The notes under the pieces were generated by a model. That model was given only the letters and a program-made list of their open reading frames with translations. It made no database searches and had not been told where the DNA came from. This document shows positions 27,254-35,701 of a stretch of 57,778 bases of DNA, piece after piece (positions within the stretch are counted from its first letter, which is position 1; each line of letters opens with the position of its first letter). The stretch comes from Pseudoroseomonas ludipueritiae (GTDB lineage Bacteria; Pseudomonadota; Alphaproteobacteria; Acetobacterales; Acetobacteraceae), in assembly GCF_014490445.1 (NCBI RefSeq), contig NZ_JACTUZ010000014.1:1-57778 (forward strand), given 5' to 3'. A program made the position numbers and the translations under genes.

Positions 27254-28657
27254 GTGCCGCGCTCCGCTGAAGATCTGACCTGGGTGCCGGTCCTCGATAG
27301 ATCCGCAGGCCCGCTGTACCGGGTCATTGCAGACATGTTGGAGCAGGACATCCGGACTGGCCTCTTCGCGAATGGCGCACGCCTGCCGCCGCAGCGCCTG
27401 CTGGCCGAGAAGCTTGGCGTCGATTTCACCACCGTCACCCGCGCCTACGCCGAGGCGGCCCGCCGTGGCCTGGTGGAGGGACGCGTCGGGCAGGGCACTT
27501 ATGTGCGCGGGGGCCACGCCCCTGCACCGGCGACATCGGGGCCACGGCGGAACCGGTCGGCAGACCTCCGCATGAATGCGCCTCCACTGCCCTGCGGGCA
27601 GAGCCTACAGGACGACCTGCGGCAGGACATCGGCGGCTTCGCCGCGGAGTTGGACCTCGATCTGTTGCTCCGCTACCAGCAGGTCGGTGGTGGCCCAGCG
27701 GATCGCGAAGCTGGCGCCTTATGGCTGACCGGGCGCGTCGATGTGCCGCCCGAACGGGTGCTGGTCTGTGCGGGCGCCCAAGGCGCGCTGCTTTCCCTGT
27801 TGAGCGTCTTGTGCGAGCCGGGTGACGTGGTGTGCTGCGAGGCGCTGACCTATCCGGGCTTCCGCAGCCTGGCAGCGCACCTGCGGCTGCGGCTGTCGCC
27901 GGTTGCCGTGGATGGCCACGGCTTGCTGCCCGATGCATTCGAGGAGGCTTGCCGGGCGCAACGCCCCAAGGCGCTGTATTGCACGCCAACCCTGCACAAC
28001 CCCACCACAGCGACGATGCCATTGGAGCGGCGCCGGGCGCTGCTGGCCATCGCCCGCCAGCATGGCGTGCCCATTATCGAGGACGACGCCTATGGTGCGC
28101 TGGCGCCCGACGCGCCACCACCGCTCGCGGCCCTGGCACCGGAGGCCGTCTTTCACGTCTCCGGTCTTGCCAAATCCGTTTCACCGGCGCTCCGCATCGC
28201 GTATCTCGCGGTGCCCGAGCCATGTCATGTCCCCCGGCTCGCCGCGGCAATCAGGGCCACAACGGGCATGGCCTCGCCGCTGACTACCGCGCTGGCGACA
28301 CGCTGGATCGGCAACGGCACGGCCGCAGGTGTTGTCGAGGGCATCCGGCGGGAAACGGCGGCACGGCACGCGATCGCTACGGAGACATTGCCGGCGGACC
28401 ACGTGGCCGCCGATCCCAGGGCCTTTCACCTCTGGCTCCGGATGCCGGGGGAATGGAGCCGTGGCGAGTTCATCGCGCGCCTGCACCCGGCGGGCATCGG
28501 CATCGTTGCCAGCGATGGCTTCGCCGTGTCGAATCCACCGGAAGCCGTCCGAATCGGCTTGGGTGCCGCCGAGGACCGGCAGAGCCTGCGCGCGGCACTG
28601 CGGCGGATGGCGGATCTCCTGTCCGAGGCACCCGCCATGTCCTCGATGATTGTATGA
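27254..28657 (+). CDS. MocR-type regulator: GntR helix-turn-helix plus aminotransferase-like domain
   Basis: A 467-residue protein starting at GTG with GAGG upstream. Residues about 15-85 are a GntR winged helix (GPLYRVIADMLEQDIRTGLF, GARLPPQRLLAEKLGVDFTT, VGQGTYV). The rest is a fold-type I PLP domain with ALYCTPTLHNPTTATMP, IIEDDAYGAL and the Schiff-base lysine in VSGLAKSVSPALRIAY. MocR/PdxR/GabR-type proteins sense PLP adducts and control amine, amino-acid or vitamin B6 genes. Its target here is unknown; DUF983, cytochrome c and eutBC lie downstream on the same strand. Same GC and codon use as its neighbours. Confidence 0.9.
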   Translation: MPRSAEDLTWVPVLDRSAGPLYRVIADMLEQDIRTGLFANGARLPPQRLLAEKLGVDFTTVTRAYAEAARRGLVEGRVGQGTYVRGGHAPAPATSGPRRNRSADLRMNAPPLPCGQSLQDDLRQDIGGFAAELDLDLLLRYQQVGGGPADREAGALWLTGRVDVPPERVLVCAGAQGALLSLLSVLCEPGDVVCCEALTYPGFRSLAAHLRLRLSPVAVDGHGLLPDAFEEACRAQRPKALYCTPTLHNPTTATMPLERRRALLAIARQHGVPIIEDDAYGALAPDAPPPLAALAPEAVFHVSGLAKSVSPALRIAYLAVPEPCHVPRLAAAIRATTGMASPLTTALATRWIGNGTAAGVVEGIRRETAARHAIATETLPADHVAADPRAFHLWLRMPGEWSRGEFIARLHPAGIGIVASDGFAVSNPPEAVRIGLGAAEDRQSLRAALRRMADLLSEAPAMSSMIV

Positions 28658-28699
28658 GACATTTTGCCGCATTGCATACATTCGCAGTGGTATTGTAGC
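28651..28699. promoter_or_regulatory. Candidate MocR operator between the regulator and the DUF983 gene
   Basis: TGTATG (28651-28656) and CATACA (28675-28680) form an inverted repeat. TGCATACA (28673-28680) and ATTGTAGC (28692-28699) repeat, the latter inverted, the elements in the promoter of the MocR-type gene. It lies 70-120 bases before the DUF983 start. Confidence 0.4.
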
Positions 28700-28769
28700 C
28701 TTCAAAATCCCATGCGCTAAAGCATTGCATGCAGGCATTGCTCAGCATCGCCTTCCAAAGGACCACGCG

Positions 28770-29204
28770 ATGTCATCCGCCCAGGAGTGGCCGCCTCTTC
28801 CCCCTATCAGCACCGGGATTCGCGGCCGCTGCCCGCGCTGCGGCCAAGGCCACTTGTTCGATGGTTTCCTGAAGCTGCGTTCCCACTGCGAGGTCTGTGG
28901 CCTGGACTACTCCTACGCGGACCCGGCTGATGGACCGGCCTTCTTCGTCATCTGCTTCGCCTGCGTTCCCAGCGTCATCCTGGCGCTCTGGCTTGAGGCA
29001 AAGTTCGCACCGCCCAATTGGGTGCACCTCGTCATCACGCTGCCCTTCATGTTGGCAACCTGCATCCCGCCCTTGCGGCCGCTGAAGGGCTGGCTGGTGG
29101 CGAGTCAGTTCTTCTTCAAAGCTGAGGAAGCCCGCTTCGGCATGCCCGCGCCAGCACGGAAGCCCGCCGCTCCGGCGAACGGTGCCGATCGGCGTTCGGA
29201 CTGA
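28770..29204 (+). CDS. DUF983 family protein
   Basis: 144 residues from the ATG at 28770, with AAAGGA 7 bases upstream; the frame is open further upstream but without a better start. It carries a zinc-ribbon-like N-terminus (RCPRCGQGHLFDGFLKL and CEVCGLDYSYADPADGPAF), then two hydrophobic segments (FFVICFACVPSVILALWL, LVITLPFMLATCIPPL). This is the DUF983 pattern; the family is often found beside cytochrome oxidase genes, and its role is not known. Here it precedes a cytochrome bd remnant and a cytochrome c. Confidence 0.9.
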   Translation: MSSAQEWPPLPPISTGIRGRCPRCGQGHLFDGFLKLRSHCEVCGLDYSYADPADGPAFFVICFACVPSVILALWLEAKFAPPNWVHLVITLPFMLATCIPPLRPLKGWLVASQFFFKAEEARFGMPAPARKPAAPANGADRRSD

Positions 29205-29229
29205 CTGCCGCCAAGCTCTGAAGGCTGTC

Positions 29230-29385
29230 ATGACTAGCTTGAATGCGTTGACACCGGCCCGGCTTCAGTTCGGCGCCACCGTCTCGCTCCGCATCCTCTA
29301 CCCCGCCATCACCATCGGGCTGGCCGGGTATCTGCCGATGCTGGAAGGCGTGTGGCTGTGGAAGCGGAAGCCGGTGTGCCGTTGA
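29230..29385 (+). pseudogene. Remnant of cytochrome bd (CIO-type) ubiquinol oxidase subunit I, N-terminal 51 codons
   Basis: The frame encodes PARLQFGATVSLRILYPAIT, then IGLAGYLPMLEGVWLWKRKP, then stops. This is the first transmembrane helix and start of the second region of CydA/CioA-type proteins; intact members have about 460-530 residues. The usual heme-ligand histidine of the first helix (in xxFHILFPA) is Arg here (R21). It is distinct from the intact cydA at 37595. The stop TGA overlaps the ATG of the following cytochrome c (TGATG), so translation of the fragment may be retained to couple that gene. It is annotated as a decayed gene, but a small membrane peptide is possible. Confidence 0.75.
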
Positions 29386-29876
29386 TGCGGCCGGCGCGCT
29401 CAACGGCAGCCATCGGTTGCCTCGTGGCTGGGGCCATCGCTGCCTTGTACCTCTGGTCAGGTCAGGGAAGGTCCGAGAGGCCACTCATGCCCAATGCGAC
29501 GGTGATGGAACTGCTCTCCCGGGCCGATGCTGGCAACGGAGCCCGCTTGTTCCGGCAGTGCGCCGCCTGCCACAACATCAGCAAGGGCGCGCCAGACCGC
29601 AATGGCCCAAACCTCTACGGGGTCCTCGGCGCGCCTGTCGCGAGCAGCAGCCCCCGCTTCGGCTACACGCATGCGCTGCGTTCTGCAGGAGGCCGTTGGG
29701 ATGCCGAGCGGATGAACGCGTGGCTGGAGGACCCTCAACGCGTCATACCAGGCAACCGCATGTTCTTCCCCGGAGTGACCGACCCTTGGGAGCGCGCGGA
29801 TCTCATCGCCTACCTCGGCACCCAGGGATCGACGTTGCTGCCGTCCCCTGCTGATCGTGGTGCTCAGGGGCGCTGA
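29385..29876 (+). CDS. Membrane-anchored class I cytochrome c
   Basis: 163 residues. An N-terminal anchor or uncleaved signal (STAAIGCLVAGAIAALYLW) is followed by one cytochrome c domain. Heme attachment CAACH is in GARLFRQCAACHNISKG. The axial Met is in PGNRMFFPGV, and the fold signature NGPNLYGVLG and a final helix (ERADLIAYL) are present. This is the CycM/cytochrome c552 type that passes electrons to terminal oxidases at the periplasmic face. The ATG is joined to the stop of the cydA remnant by TGATG. Confidence 0.92.
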   Translation: MRPARSTAAIGCLVAGAIAALYLWSGQGRSERPLMPNATVMELLSRADAGNGARLFRQCAACHNISKGAPDRNGPNLYGVLGAPVASSSPRFGYTHALRSAGGRWDAERMNAWLEDPQRVIPGNRMFFPGVTDPWERADLIAYLGTQGSTLLPSPADRGAQGR

Positions 29877-30200
29877 GGTCGCGCACTGCATGTTGGGCAA
29901 AAGAGCAGCCATCGTGCTTTCAACTCAACTGGCCCATTCTGTTCAGCGCCCATCCGGATGCCCGGGCCACGCAAGGCTTCTGTAAAATCGGAAGCAAATT
30001 GCCGAACAAGTGGAAGCTGCCATGGCGCTTACAAACAGCTTCATCTTGTCGGTGCGGGCGGTGGGCAACAGCCAATGCTGTTGATCAGTTAGTACCGTAT
30101 CCGTTCCGCCGCCCACCTTTCTCAACAAGGCTTTCTTGTTGCCAGCCGGTGACGATGCTGCTGCCATACGCCTTCGGGCGCTGTGGCGGAAAGGAAGCCG
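29877..30200. other. Intergenic region upstream of eutB
   Basis: 324 bases with no supported gene. Short frames on both strands show no family similarity. The only structure I see is a perfect palindrome at 30123-30141, listed separately. The eutBC promoter probably lies here. Confidence 0.5.
30123..30141. promoter_or_regulatory. Perfect inverted repeat upstream of eutB, possible operator
   Basis: CAACAAG (30123-30129) and CTTGTTG (30135-30141) are separated by 5 bases, about 60 bases before the eutB start. It could bind a dimeric regulator or form a small hairpin in the leader. There is no T-run. Confidence 0.4.
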
Positions 30201-31604
30201 ATGAGCCGGTATGCCAGCAACTTCCGCGGCGAGCGCCATGTGTTTCGCGACCTGGCCGATCTGCTCGCCAAGGCCTCGCCGGCACGCTCCGGCGACGAGC
30301 TGGCGGGGCTGGCGGCGGAAAGCGATGCCCAGCGTGTCGCGGCACGCTCTGTCCTGGCCGATCTGCCACTGACCCGCTTCCTGGAGGAACCGCTGATCCC
30401 CTATGAGGCGGATGAGGTGACGCGACTGATCATGGACAGCCATGACGCCACCGCCTTCGCCCCTGTCCGCCACCTGACCGTGGGCGGGCTGCGGGACTGG
30501 CTGCTCTCCTATGACGCGGAACCGCAGGCCTTGGCAGACCTGGCGCCTGGGCTGACACCGGAGATGGCGGCCGCCGTGTCCAAGCTGATGCGGAACCAGG
30601 ATCTGATCTCGGTAGCGCGCCGGTGCCGGGTCGTCACTGCCTTCCGGAACACCATTGGGCTGGAAGGCCGGCTTGGAACCCGCTTGCAACCGAACCATCC
30701 GGCGGATGACCTGCGCGGCATCGCCGCCGCCACGCTGGATGGGCTGCTCTATGGCTGCGGGGATGCCGTGATCGGCATCAACCCCGCGACCGACAGCGTG
30801 CCGAACTGCATCGCATTGCTGGAGATGCTGGACGGAATGCGCGAGCGCCACGAGATCCCGACCCAGACCTGCGTGCTGACCCATGTCACCAATGCCATCC
30901 GAATCATCGAGCGTGGCGCGCCGGTGGATCTGGTTTTCCAGTCTATTGGCGGCACGGAGGCCGCCAATGCCGGCTTCGGCGTCAGCCTCTCCATGCTGCG
31001 GGAGGCGCAGGAGGCCGCGTTGGCGCTGAAGCGCGGCACTGTCGGCAACAACGTCATGTATTTCGAGACAGGGCAGGGGGCGGCACTCTCCGCCGATGCG
31101 CACCACGGGCTGGACCAGCAGACCGTGGAAACCCGCGCATACGCCGTGGCCCGCGCCTTCTCTCCGTTGCTGGTGAATACGGTCGTTGGCTTCATCGGGC
31201 CGGAATATCTTTACAACGGGAAGCAGATCATCCGCGCCGGGCTGGAGGACCACTGCTGCGCCAAACTGCTCGGCGTGCCGATGGGCGTGGATGTCTGCTA
31301 CACCAACCATGCCGAGGCCGATCAGGACGACATGGACACGCTGATGACGCTGCTGGCCGCCGCTGGCACGTCCTTTCTCATCACGGTGCCGGGTGCCGAT
31401 GACGTGATGCTGAACTACCAGAGCGGCTCCTTCCACGACGCCCTCTACCTGCGTTCCACCTTCGGCCTGCGCGCCGCGCCGGAATTCGAGGCCTGGCTGG
31501 AGCGGATGGAGATGGTCGACCGTCAGGGCCGCATCCGTGAACTGGCGCCACAGGACGGGGCCATGCGCCGCCTGCTGGCAGGAGGTGCCGGCGGTGGCGT
31601 CTGA
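30201..31604 (+). CDS. eutB: Ethanolamine ammonia-lyase large subunit
   Basis: 467 residues, catalytic subunit of the adenosylcobalamin-dependent lyase that converts ethanolamine to acetaldehyde and ammonia. The ATG at 30201, with AAAGGAAG upstream, gives MSRYASNFRGERHVFRDL. Family segments include GLEGRLGTRLQPNHPADDL, GCGDAVIGINPATDSV, FQSIGGTEAANAGFGV, NVMYFETGQGAALSADAHHG and GVDVCYTNHAEADQDDM. eutC overlaps its 3' end. No microcompartment genes, EutA or permease are in the window, so this is the non-compartment type used for nitrogen or carbon supply. Confidence 0.96.
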   Translation: MSRYASNFRGERHVFRDLADLLAKASPARSGDELAGLAAESDAQRVAARSVLADLPLTRFLEEPLIPYEADEVTRLIMDSHDATAFAPVRHLTVGGLRDWLLSYDAEPQALADLAPGLTPEMAAAVSKLMRNQDLISVARRCRVVTAFRNTIGLEGRLGTRLQPNHPADDLRGIAAATLDGLLYGCGDAVIGINPATDSVPNCIALLEMLDGMRERHEIPTQTCVLTHVTNAIRIIERGAPVDLVFQSIGGTEAANAGFGVSLSMLREAQEAALALKRGTVGNNVMYFETGQGAALSADAHHGLDQQTVETRAYAVARAFSPLLVNTVVGFIGPEYLYNGKQIIRAGLEDHCCAKLLGVPMGVDVCYTNHAEADQDDMDTLMTLLAAAGTSFLITVPGADDVMLNYQSGSFHDALYLRSTFGLRAAPEFEAWLERMEMVDRQGRIRELAPQDGAMRRLLAGGAGGGV

Positions 31605-32352
31605 TCCTCCCGCTCACGATCCCTGGGGACGGCTTCGCCAGACAACGCCGGCGCGCATTGGCCTGGGCCGCAGTGGCGATGCGCCGCCGGTAGGCGCGAT
31701 GCTGGATTTCCAATTGGCCCATGCCCGTGCGCGGGATGCCGTGCATACGCCGCTGGACATCCAGGCGCTGGCGGCGGCGCTGGACGGCCTGCCACACGTC
31801 TCCGTCCGCAGCTTGGCGCCGGACCGGAGCACTTACCTGCGCCGCCCGGACCTTGGGCGCCGGCTGGACTCGGACTGCGTGGTGCAATTGCCGGCGGGCG
31901 CCTGGGACCTTGCCTTCGTGCTGGCTGACGGGCTTTCCGCCAGGGCCGTGCAGCAGCATGCGCCCAAACTGTTGCGGGCGGTGCTGCCGAAGCTCCCGGG
32001 CTGGAAGGTGGCGCCGGTGGTCATCGCCACCCAGGGACGTGTGGCCCTTGGCGATGAGATCGGCGGCGCATTGGGTGCCGAACTCTGTGCGGTGCTGATC
32101 GGTGAGCGGCCTGGGCTGAGTGTGGCCGATAGTCTCGGCGTCTACCTGACCTACCAGCCCAGGGCAGGGCGGCGTGATTCGGAACGCAACTGCATCTCCA
32201 ATATCCACGCCTCCGGCGGCCTTTCGCCGGAGGCTGCGGCCACGAAGCTGGCCTGGCTGCTGGCCGAAGCCCGCCACCGCCGCCTGACCGGCGTGAACCT
32301 GAAGGACGACAGTCCTGTTCTGGACGCCGCCCCTCCGGTGATCGAGGGCTGA
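31594..32352 (+). CDS. eutC: Ethanolamine ammonia-lyase small subunit
   Basis: 252 residues from the GTG at 31594, which overlaps the eutB end by 11 bases and has GGAGGTG 7 bases before it; an upstream ATG in the same frame lies deep in eutB. It carries the family patterns TPARIGLGRSGDAPP, LDFQLAHARARDAVH, NCISNIHASGGLSPEAAA and LLAEARHRRLTGVNLKD. EutC holds part of the B12 cofactor site and completes the (EutBC)6 enzyme. The gene ends 2 bases before the convergent bfr stop. Confidence 0.95.
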   Translation: MASDPPAHDPWGRLRQTTPARIGLGRSGDAPPVGAMLDFQLAHARARDAVHTPLDIQALAAALDGLPHVSVRSLAPDRSTYLRRPDLGRRLDSDCVVQLPAGAWDLAFVLADGLSARAVQQHAPKLLRAVLPKLPGWKVAPVVIATQGRVALGDEIGGALGAELCAVLIGERPGLSVADSLGVYLTYQPRAGRRDSERNCISNIHASGGLSPEAAATKLAWLLAEARHRRLTGVNLKDDSPVLDAAPPVIEG

Positions 32353-32354
32353 GC

Positions 32355-32846
32355 CTAGCCCTTGTGCTGGTCCGGCGCCGCGTCGCTGTTGAGGCGGATA
32401 TAGTCGGAGATGCCGATCTGCTCGATCAGCTTGAACTGCGTATCGAGGAAGTCGGCGTGCTTCTCCTCATCCGCGAGGATGCGCATCAGCAGGTCGCGGG
32501 ACACGAAGTCGCGCACGCTCTCGCAATGGGCAATGCCGTCGCGCAGGTCGAGGATGGCTTTTTCCTCGATCTTCTGGTCGCAGCGCAGCACCTCCTCGAC
32601 ATTCTGGCCAATGAGGATCTGGTTCAGCCGCTGAACATTGGGCAGGCCGCCAAGGAAGAGGATGCGGGTGATCAGGTCGTCCGCGTGCTTCATCTCTTCG
32701 ATGGATTCGGCATATTCATGCTTGCCCAGCTTGGTCACGCCCCAATCGTCCAGCATGCGGGCGTGCAGGAAGTACTGGTTGATGGCCGTCAGCTCATTGG
32801 TGAGCTGGGTGTTCAGGTACTCGATGACCTTCGCGTCGCGCAGCAT
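32355..32846 (-). CDS. bfr: Bacterioferritin
   Basis: 163 residues, a heme-containing 24-mer iron-storage ferritin. Ferroxidase residues E18, E51, H54 and the later EExxH (ILADEEKHADFL) are present, and M52 is the heme ligand (IEEMKHADDL). Length and the C-terminus match Bfr. bfd lies 100 bases upstream on the same strand, giving a bfd-bfr iron-storage and release pair. Confidence 0.97.
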   Translation of the reverse strand: MLRDAKVIEYLNTQLTNELTAINQYFLHARMLDDWGVTKLGKHEYAESIEEMKHADDLITRILFLGGLPNVQRLNQILIGQNVEEVLRCDQKIEEKAILDLRDGIAHCESVRDFVSRDLLMRILADEEKHADFLDTQFKLIEQIGISDYIRLNSDAAPDQHKG

Positions 32847-32946
32847 GGCGCCTGTTCTCCGTGCGGAATCTGCACCGGACCTTGCGGAAACAGACTTTGC
32901 GCGTCAAGCCATTGTTTTTGCGTGAAAATGCGACTGAGAGACGCTT

Positions 32947-33138
32947 TCAGTCGCCGGCGCCGGCCTGATCGGCTCCAGGCGGTTGCTCACGGATGATGGA
33001 GAGCATGGTGCCAGTGCAACAGCCACACTGCGCCGCGCAGTTGCAGGCAGCATAGACTTCCTTTGGCCGCTGTGCCCCGCCGGCGATCGCGTCCCGGATC
33101 TGGGTGTCGGTCAGGGCATTGCAGATGCAGACATACAT
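32947..33138 (-). CDS. bfd: Bacterioferritin-associated ferredoxin
   Basis: 63 residues from the ATG at 33138; the frame is open upstream but MYVCICNALTD is the family start. Cysteines C4, C6, C38 and C41 match the [2Fe-2S] ligands of Bfd, with extra cysteines at 32, 34 and 40. Bfd donates electrons to bacterioferritin heme to release stored iron. A candidate Fur box lies 53 bases upstream, in line with iron-starvation induction. bfr follows. Confidence 0.95.
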   Translation of the reverse strand: MYVCICNALTDTQIRDAIAGGAQRPKEVYAACNCAAQCGCCTGTMLSIIREQPPGADQAGAGD

Positions 33139-33190
33139 GTCGTGAGCCGCTCGCTGAACTGCTGCGACTGATAGCCGCTCGCAATGCGAG

Positions 33191-33208
33191 ATGCAACTCA
33201 CTCTCAAT
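33191..33208 (-). promoter_or_regulatory. Candidate Fur box upstream of bfd
   Basis: ATGCAACTCACTCTCAAT resembles the Fur-site form ATGCAAATGATTCTCATT at about 14 of 18 positions. Beside it CTCGCAATGCGAG (33178-33190) is a perfect short palindrome. Both lie between the recQ stop and the bfd start. Confidence 0.45.
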
Positions 33209-33222
33209 AAAACTTGGTTGCT

Positions 33223-35034
33223 TCAGGCGGTGGCATGCTCGCGCAGCACACGCAGCACATCCTTGCCGTAGCGCTCCAGCTTTGTGTTGCCGACTCCCGG
33301 GATGGTACCGAGCTGGTCCAGCGTTTCCGGTTGCTCGGCCGCGATTTCCACTAGGGTGCGGTCCTGGAAGATCACATAGGCCGGTACGCCCTGCGCCAGG
33401 GCAGTGCGCTTGCGCCATTCCCGCAGGGCGGCGAAGCGCGGGTCGGACGGCGCCTCGACACTGCCGCGCGTGCGCAGGCTGCCGCGGGCTGGCTGTGTCA
33501 CCAGTTCCTCCCGCAGCATGACCGGTTGCTCGCCCTTCAGGATAGGGCGGGCCGCATCGGTCGGCACCAGCTCGCCATGGTTCTCCACCGCCACGTCCAG
33601 CGCCCCCTGGGCCACCAGTTGCCGTGCCACGCCGCGCCAGGCGGCTTCGGTCAGGTCGCGCCCGACGCCGAAGGTGGGTAGCTGGTCATGGCCGAACTGC
33701 GTGACCTTCTGGGTCAGCTTGCCCTGCAGCACATCCACCACATGCCCGAGCCCGAAGCGCCGTCCGGTCCGCAACACGGCCGAGAGCAGCTTCTGGGCCG
33801 CGACCGTGCCGTCGAAAAGCCTGGGCGGTGTCAGGCAGATATCGCAGGCCCCACAGGGCTCAGGCGCATCCTCCCCAAAGCAGCGCAGCAGGATCTGGCG
33901 CCGGCAGGTGGAAGCCTCGGCGATGCCAACCATGGCTTCCAGGCGCTGCCGCTCCACGCGCTTCTGTTCGTCGCTGGCACCGCTTTCCATGATGCGGTGG
34001 CGGGCGAGGGCAATGTCCCCGGCGCCGTAGAGGAGCTGTGCCTGCGCCGGCAGGCCGTCGCGCCCGGCGCGGCCAATCTCCTGGTACCAGCTCTCCGGAC
34101 TGCGGGGCAGATCGGTATGGGCGACGTAGCGAACGTCGGGGCGGTCGATGCCCATGCCGAAGGCGATGGTCGCGGCCATCACTACGGCATCGCCACGCGC
34201 GAAGCGCCGGTGGGCTTCCCGCTTGGAGGAGGGGTCCAGGCCGGCGTGGAAGACGAGGCTGTCATAGCCATCCTGCTTCAGCCAGTCGGCGGTCTGTTCT
34301 GCCTTGCGCCGCGTGCCGCAATAGATCAGGCCGGCGCCCGTGCCGTCCGAGGCCGTCTTGATGAAGCGGCGCAGCTGCCCCCGCTCATGATCCCGGGGCT
34401 GGGCGGAGATGGCGATATTCGGCCGGTCGAAGCTGGCGCGGAACAGCGGGCTGTCCTCCAGCCCGAGCTGCCGCTGGATATCCGTCACGGTGCGCGGGTC
34501 GGCGGTGGCGGTCAGCGCCAGGCGCGGCACGCGCGGGAAGCGCTGCGCCAGGACCGGCAGCGCACGGTATTCCGGCCGGAAGTGGTGCCCCCACTGGCTG
34601 ACGCAATGTGCCTCATCGATGGCGAAGAGGGCGATGCGCATCTCGTCGAGCCGCGCCAGGGTGCCGTCGAGCGTCAGGCGCTCGGGCGAGACATAGAGCA
34701 GCTTCAGGTCGCCGCTATCGAGGTCCCGCCACACAGCGCGCGCCTCGTCCGGTGGCAATTCGGAATGCAGGGCGGCGGCCTTGATGTCCTGCTGCCGCAG
34801 CGCCGCCACCTGATCTTCCATCAGCGCGATCAACGGCGAGACCACGACACCAAGGCCGGGCCGGCAGAGGGCGGGGATCTGGAAGCAGAGGCTCTTGCCG
34901 CCGCCGGTTGGCATCAGCACAAGGCCGGAGCCACCGGCCACGGCATGGCGAACCACCTCCTCCTGCAGCCCCCGGAAGCCGGTATAGCCAAAGACACGAT
35001 GCAGAACGTCGAGCGGTTCGCCGTATTCACTCAT
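33223..35034 (-). CDS. recQ: ATP-dependent DNA helicase RecQ
   Basis: 603 residues from the ATG at 35034; the reading frame continues upstream to 35193 without family similarity. Helicase motifs: GFRGLQEEVV (motif 0), MPTGGGKSLCFQ (Walker A), AIDEAHCVSQWGH (DExH), LALTATA, and ATIAFGMGIDRPDVR in domain 2. A zinc-binding region (CRRQILLRCFGE, CGACDICL), winged helix, and a C-terminal HRDC domain (about 525-600) complete the full RecQ layout. It unwinds DNA 3'-5' in recombinational repair. Transcribed toward bfd. Confidence 0.96.
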   Translation of the reverse strand: MSEYGEPLDVLHRVFGYTGFRGLQEEVVRHAVAGGSGLVLMPTGGGKSLCFQIPALCRPGLGVVVSPLIALMEDQVAALRQQDIKAAALHSELPPDEARAVWRDLDSGDLKLLYVSPERLTLDGTLARLDEMRIALFAIDEAHCVSQWGHHFRPEYRALPVLAQRFPRVPRLALTATADPRTVTDIQRQLGLEDSPLFRASFDRPNIAISAQPRDHERGQLRRFIKTASDGTGAGLIYCGTRRKAEQTADWLKQDGYDSLVFHAGLDPSSKREAHRRFARGDAVVMAATIAFGMGIDRPDVRYVAHTDLPRSPESWYQEIGRAGRDGLPAQAQLLYGAGDIALARHRIMESGASDEQKRVERQRLEAMVGIAEASTCRRQILLRCFGEDAPEPCGACDICLTPPRLFDGTVAAQKLLSAVLRTGRRFGLGHVVDVLQGKLTQKVTQFGHDQLPTFGVGRDLTEAAWRGVARQLVAQGALDVAVENHGELVPTDAARPILKGEQPVMLREELVTQPARGSLRTRGSVEAPSDPRFAALREWRKRTALAQGVPAYVIFQDRTLVEIAAEQPETLDQLGTIPGVGNTKLERYGKDVLRVLREHATA

Positions 35035-35701
35035 GCAGAGGGCTTTTAGCGCGGCGGCGGGGCCACGCCCACGCGCAAAATAGGCCAGCTTTGTTCCACT
35101 GACCGGATGCTGCCATGCCTTGGATGACGGCGGCACGAACTGCCGCCGCGATATCGGCAAAGCAGGCATGATTGATATGTTCGCGACGCGCATCCAAACG
35201 CCGAATTGCCGCGTTTAAGCCGTCAAATCTGCGATTCGGAGGGCTTCGGGATGTTTTCCTGACACTCTATACAAGGGCGCAAACAAGCCTCGGTGTTACG
35301 CAAGTCACTGCTGGAAATACACCGGCCGGTTCAGCCGATTATCGTTAAATGTCAGCAGCAAGCGACTGTTTCTGTGGCATTTTATTTAAAGTGCGTCATC
35401 GAAATGGAAACGCCGCTCTGCGACAGTTGGTGTCATGATTTGTGTTTGTTACGATTTGAGGCTGGACAAAATCCGCAGGAAGTCCATGCAATCTGCCCGG
35501 AACAAGCCGGTTCGTGTGGCGTTGCAATAGCTACGCAACGGCTTACATAGCGCAGGACATTCTGCGCCTAACGTGCTGAGGAAGGCCGATTTCGTTGGTA
35601 AGACCCGTCAAGTCAACGTCATCTAGAGCCGCTTCAAGTGCGTCGCTGGGCGGAATTTTGCTCTAAGACTGCGCTTTGGTTCAAAAAAAAGATGCCACGT
35701 T
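35035..35701. other. AT-richer intergenic region between recQ and the MarR gene
   Basis: About 670 bases with no gene I can support; the start must hold the recQ promoter. From about 35220 to 35480 base composition is clearly more AT-rich than anywhere else in the window. An 85-codon plus-strand frame at 35293-35550 has no recognisable similarity and mixed codon use, so it is not called. Foreign origin or a regulatory region are both possible. Confidence 0.4.

Noticed and set aside
30201-32352. Ethanolamine microcompartment locus
   Set aside because: Only eutB and eutC are present; no shell proteins, EutA, EutE or EutG-like genes are found around them.
35293-35550. 85-codon plus-strand frame in the AT-rich gap
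   Set aside because: No similarity recognised, no clear ribosome-binding site, and composition unlike the host genes; kept only as a note for the intergenic region.
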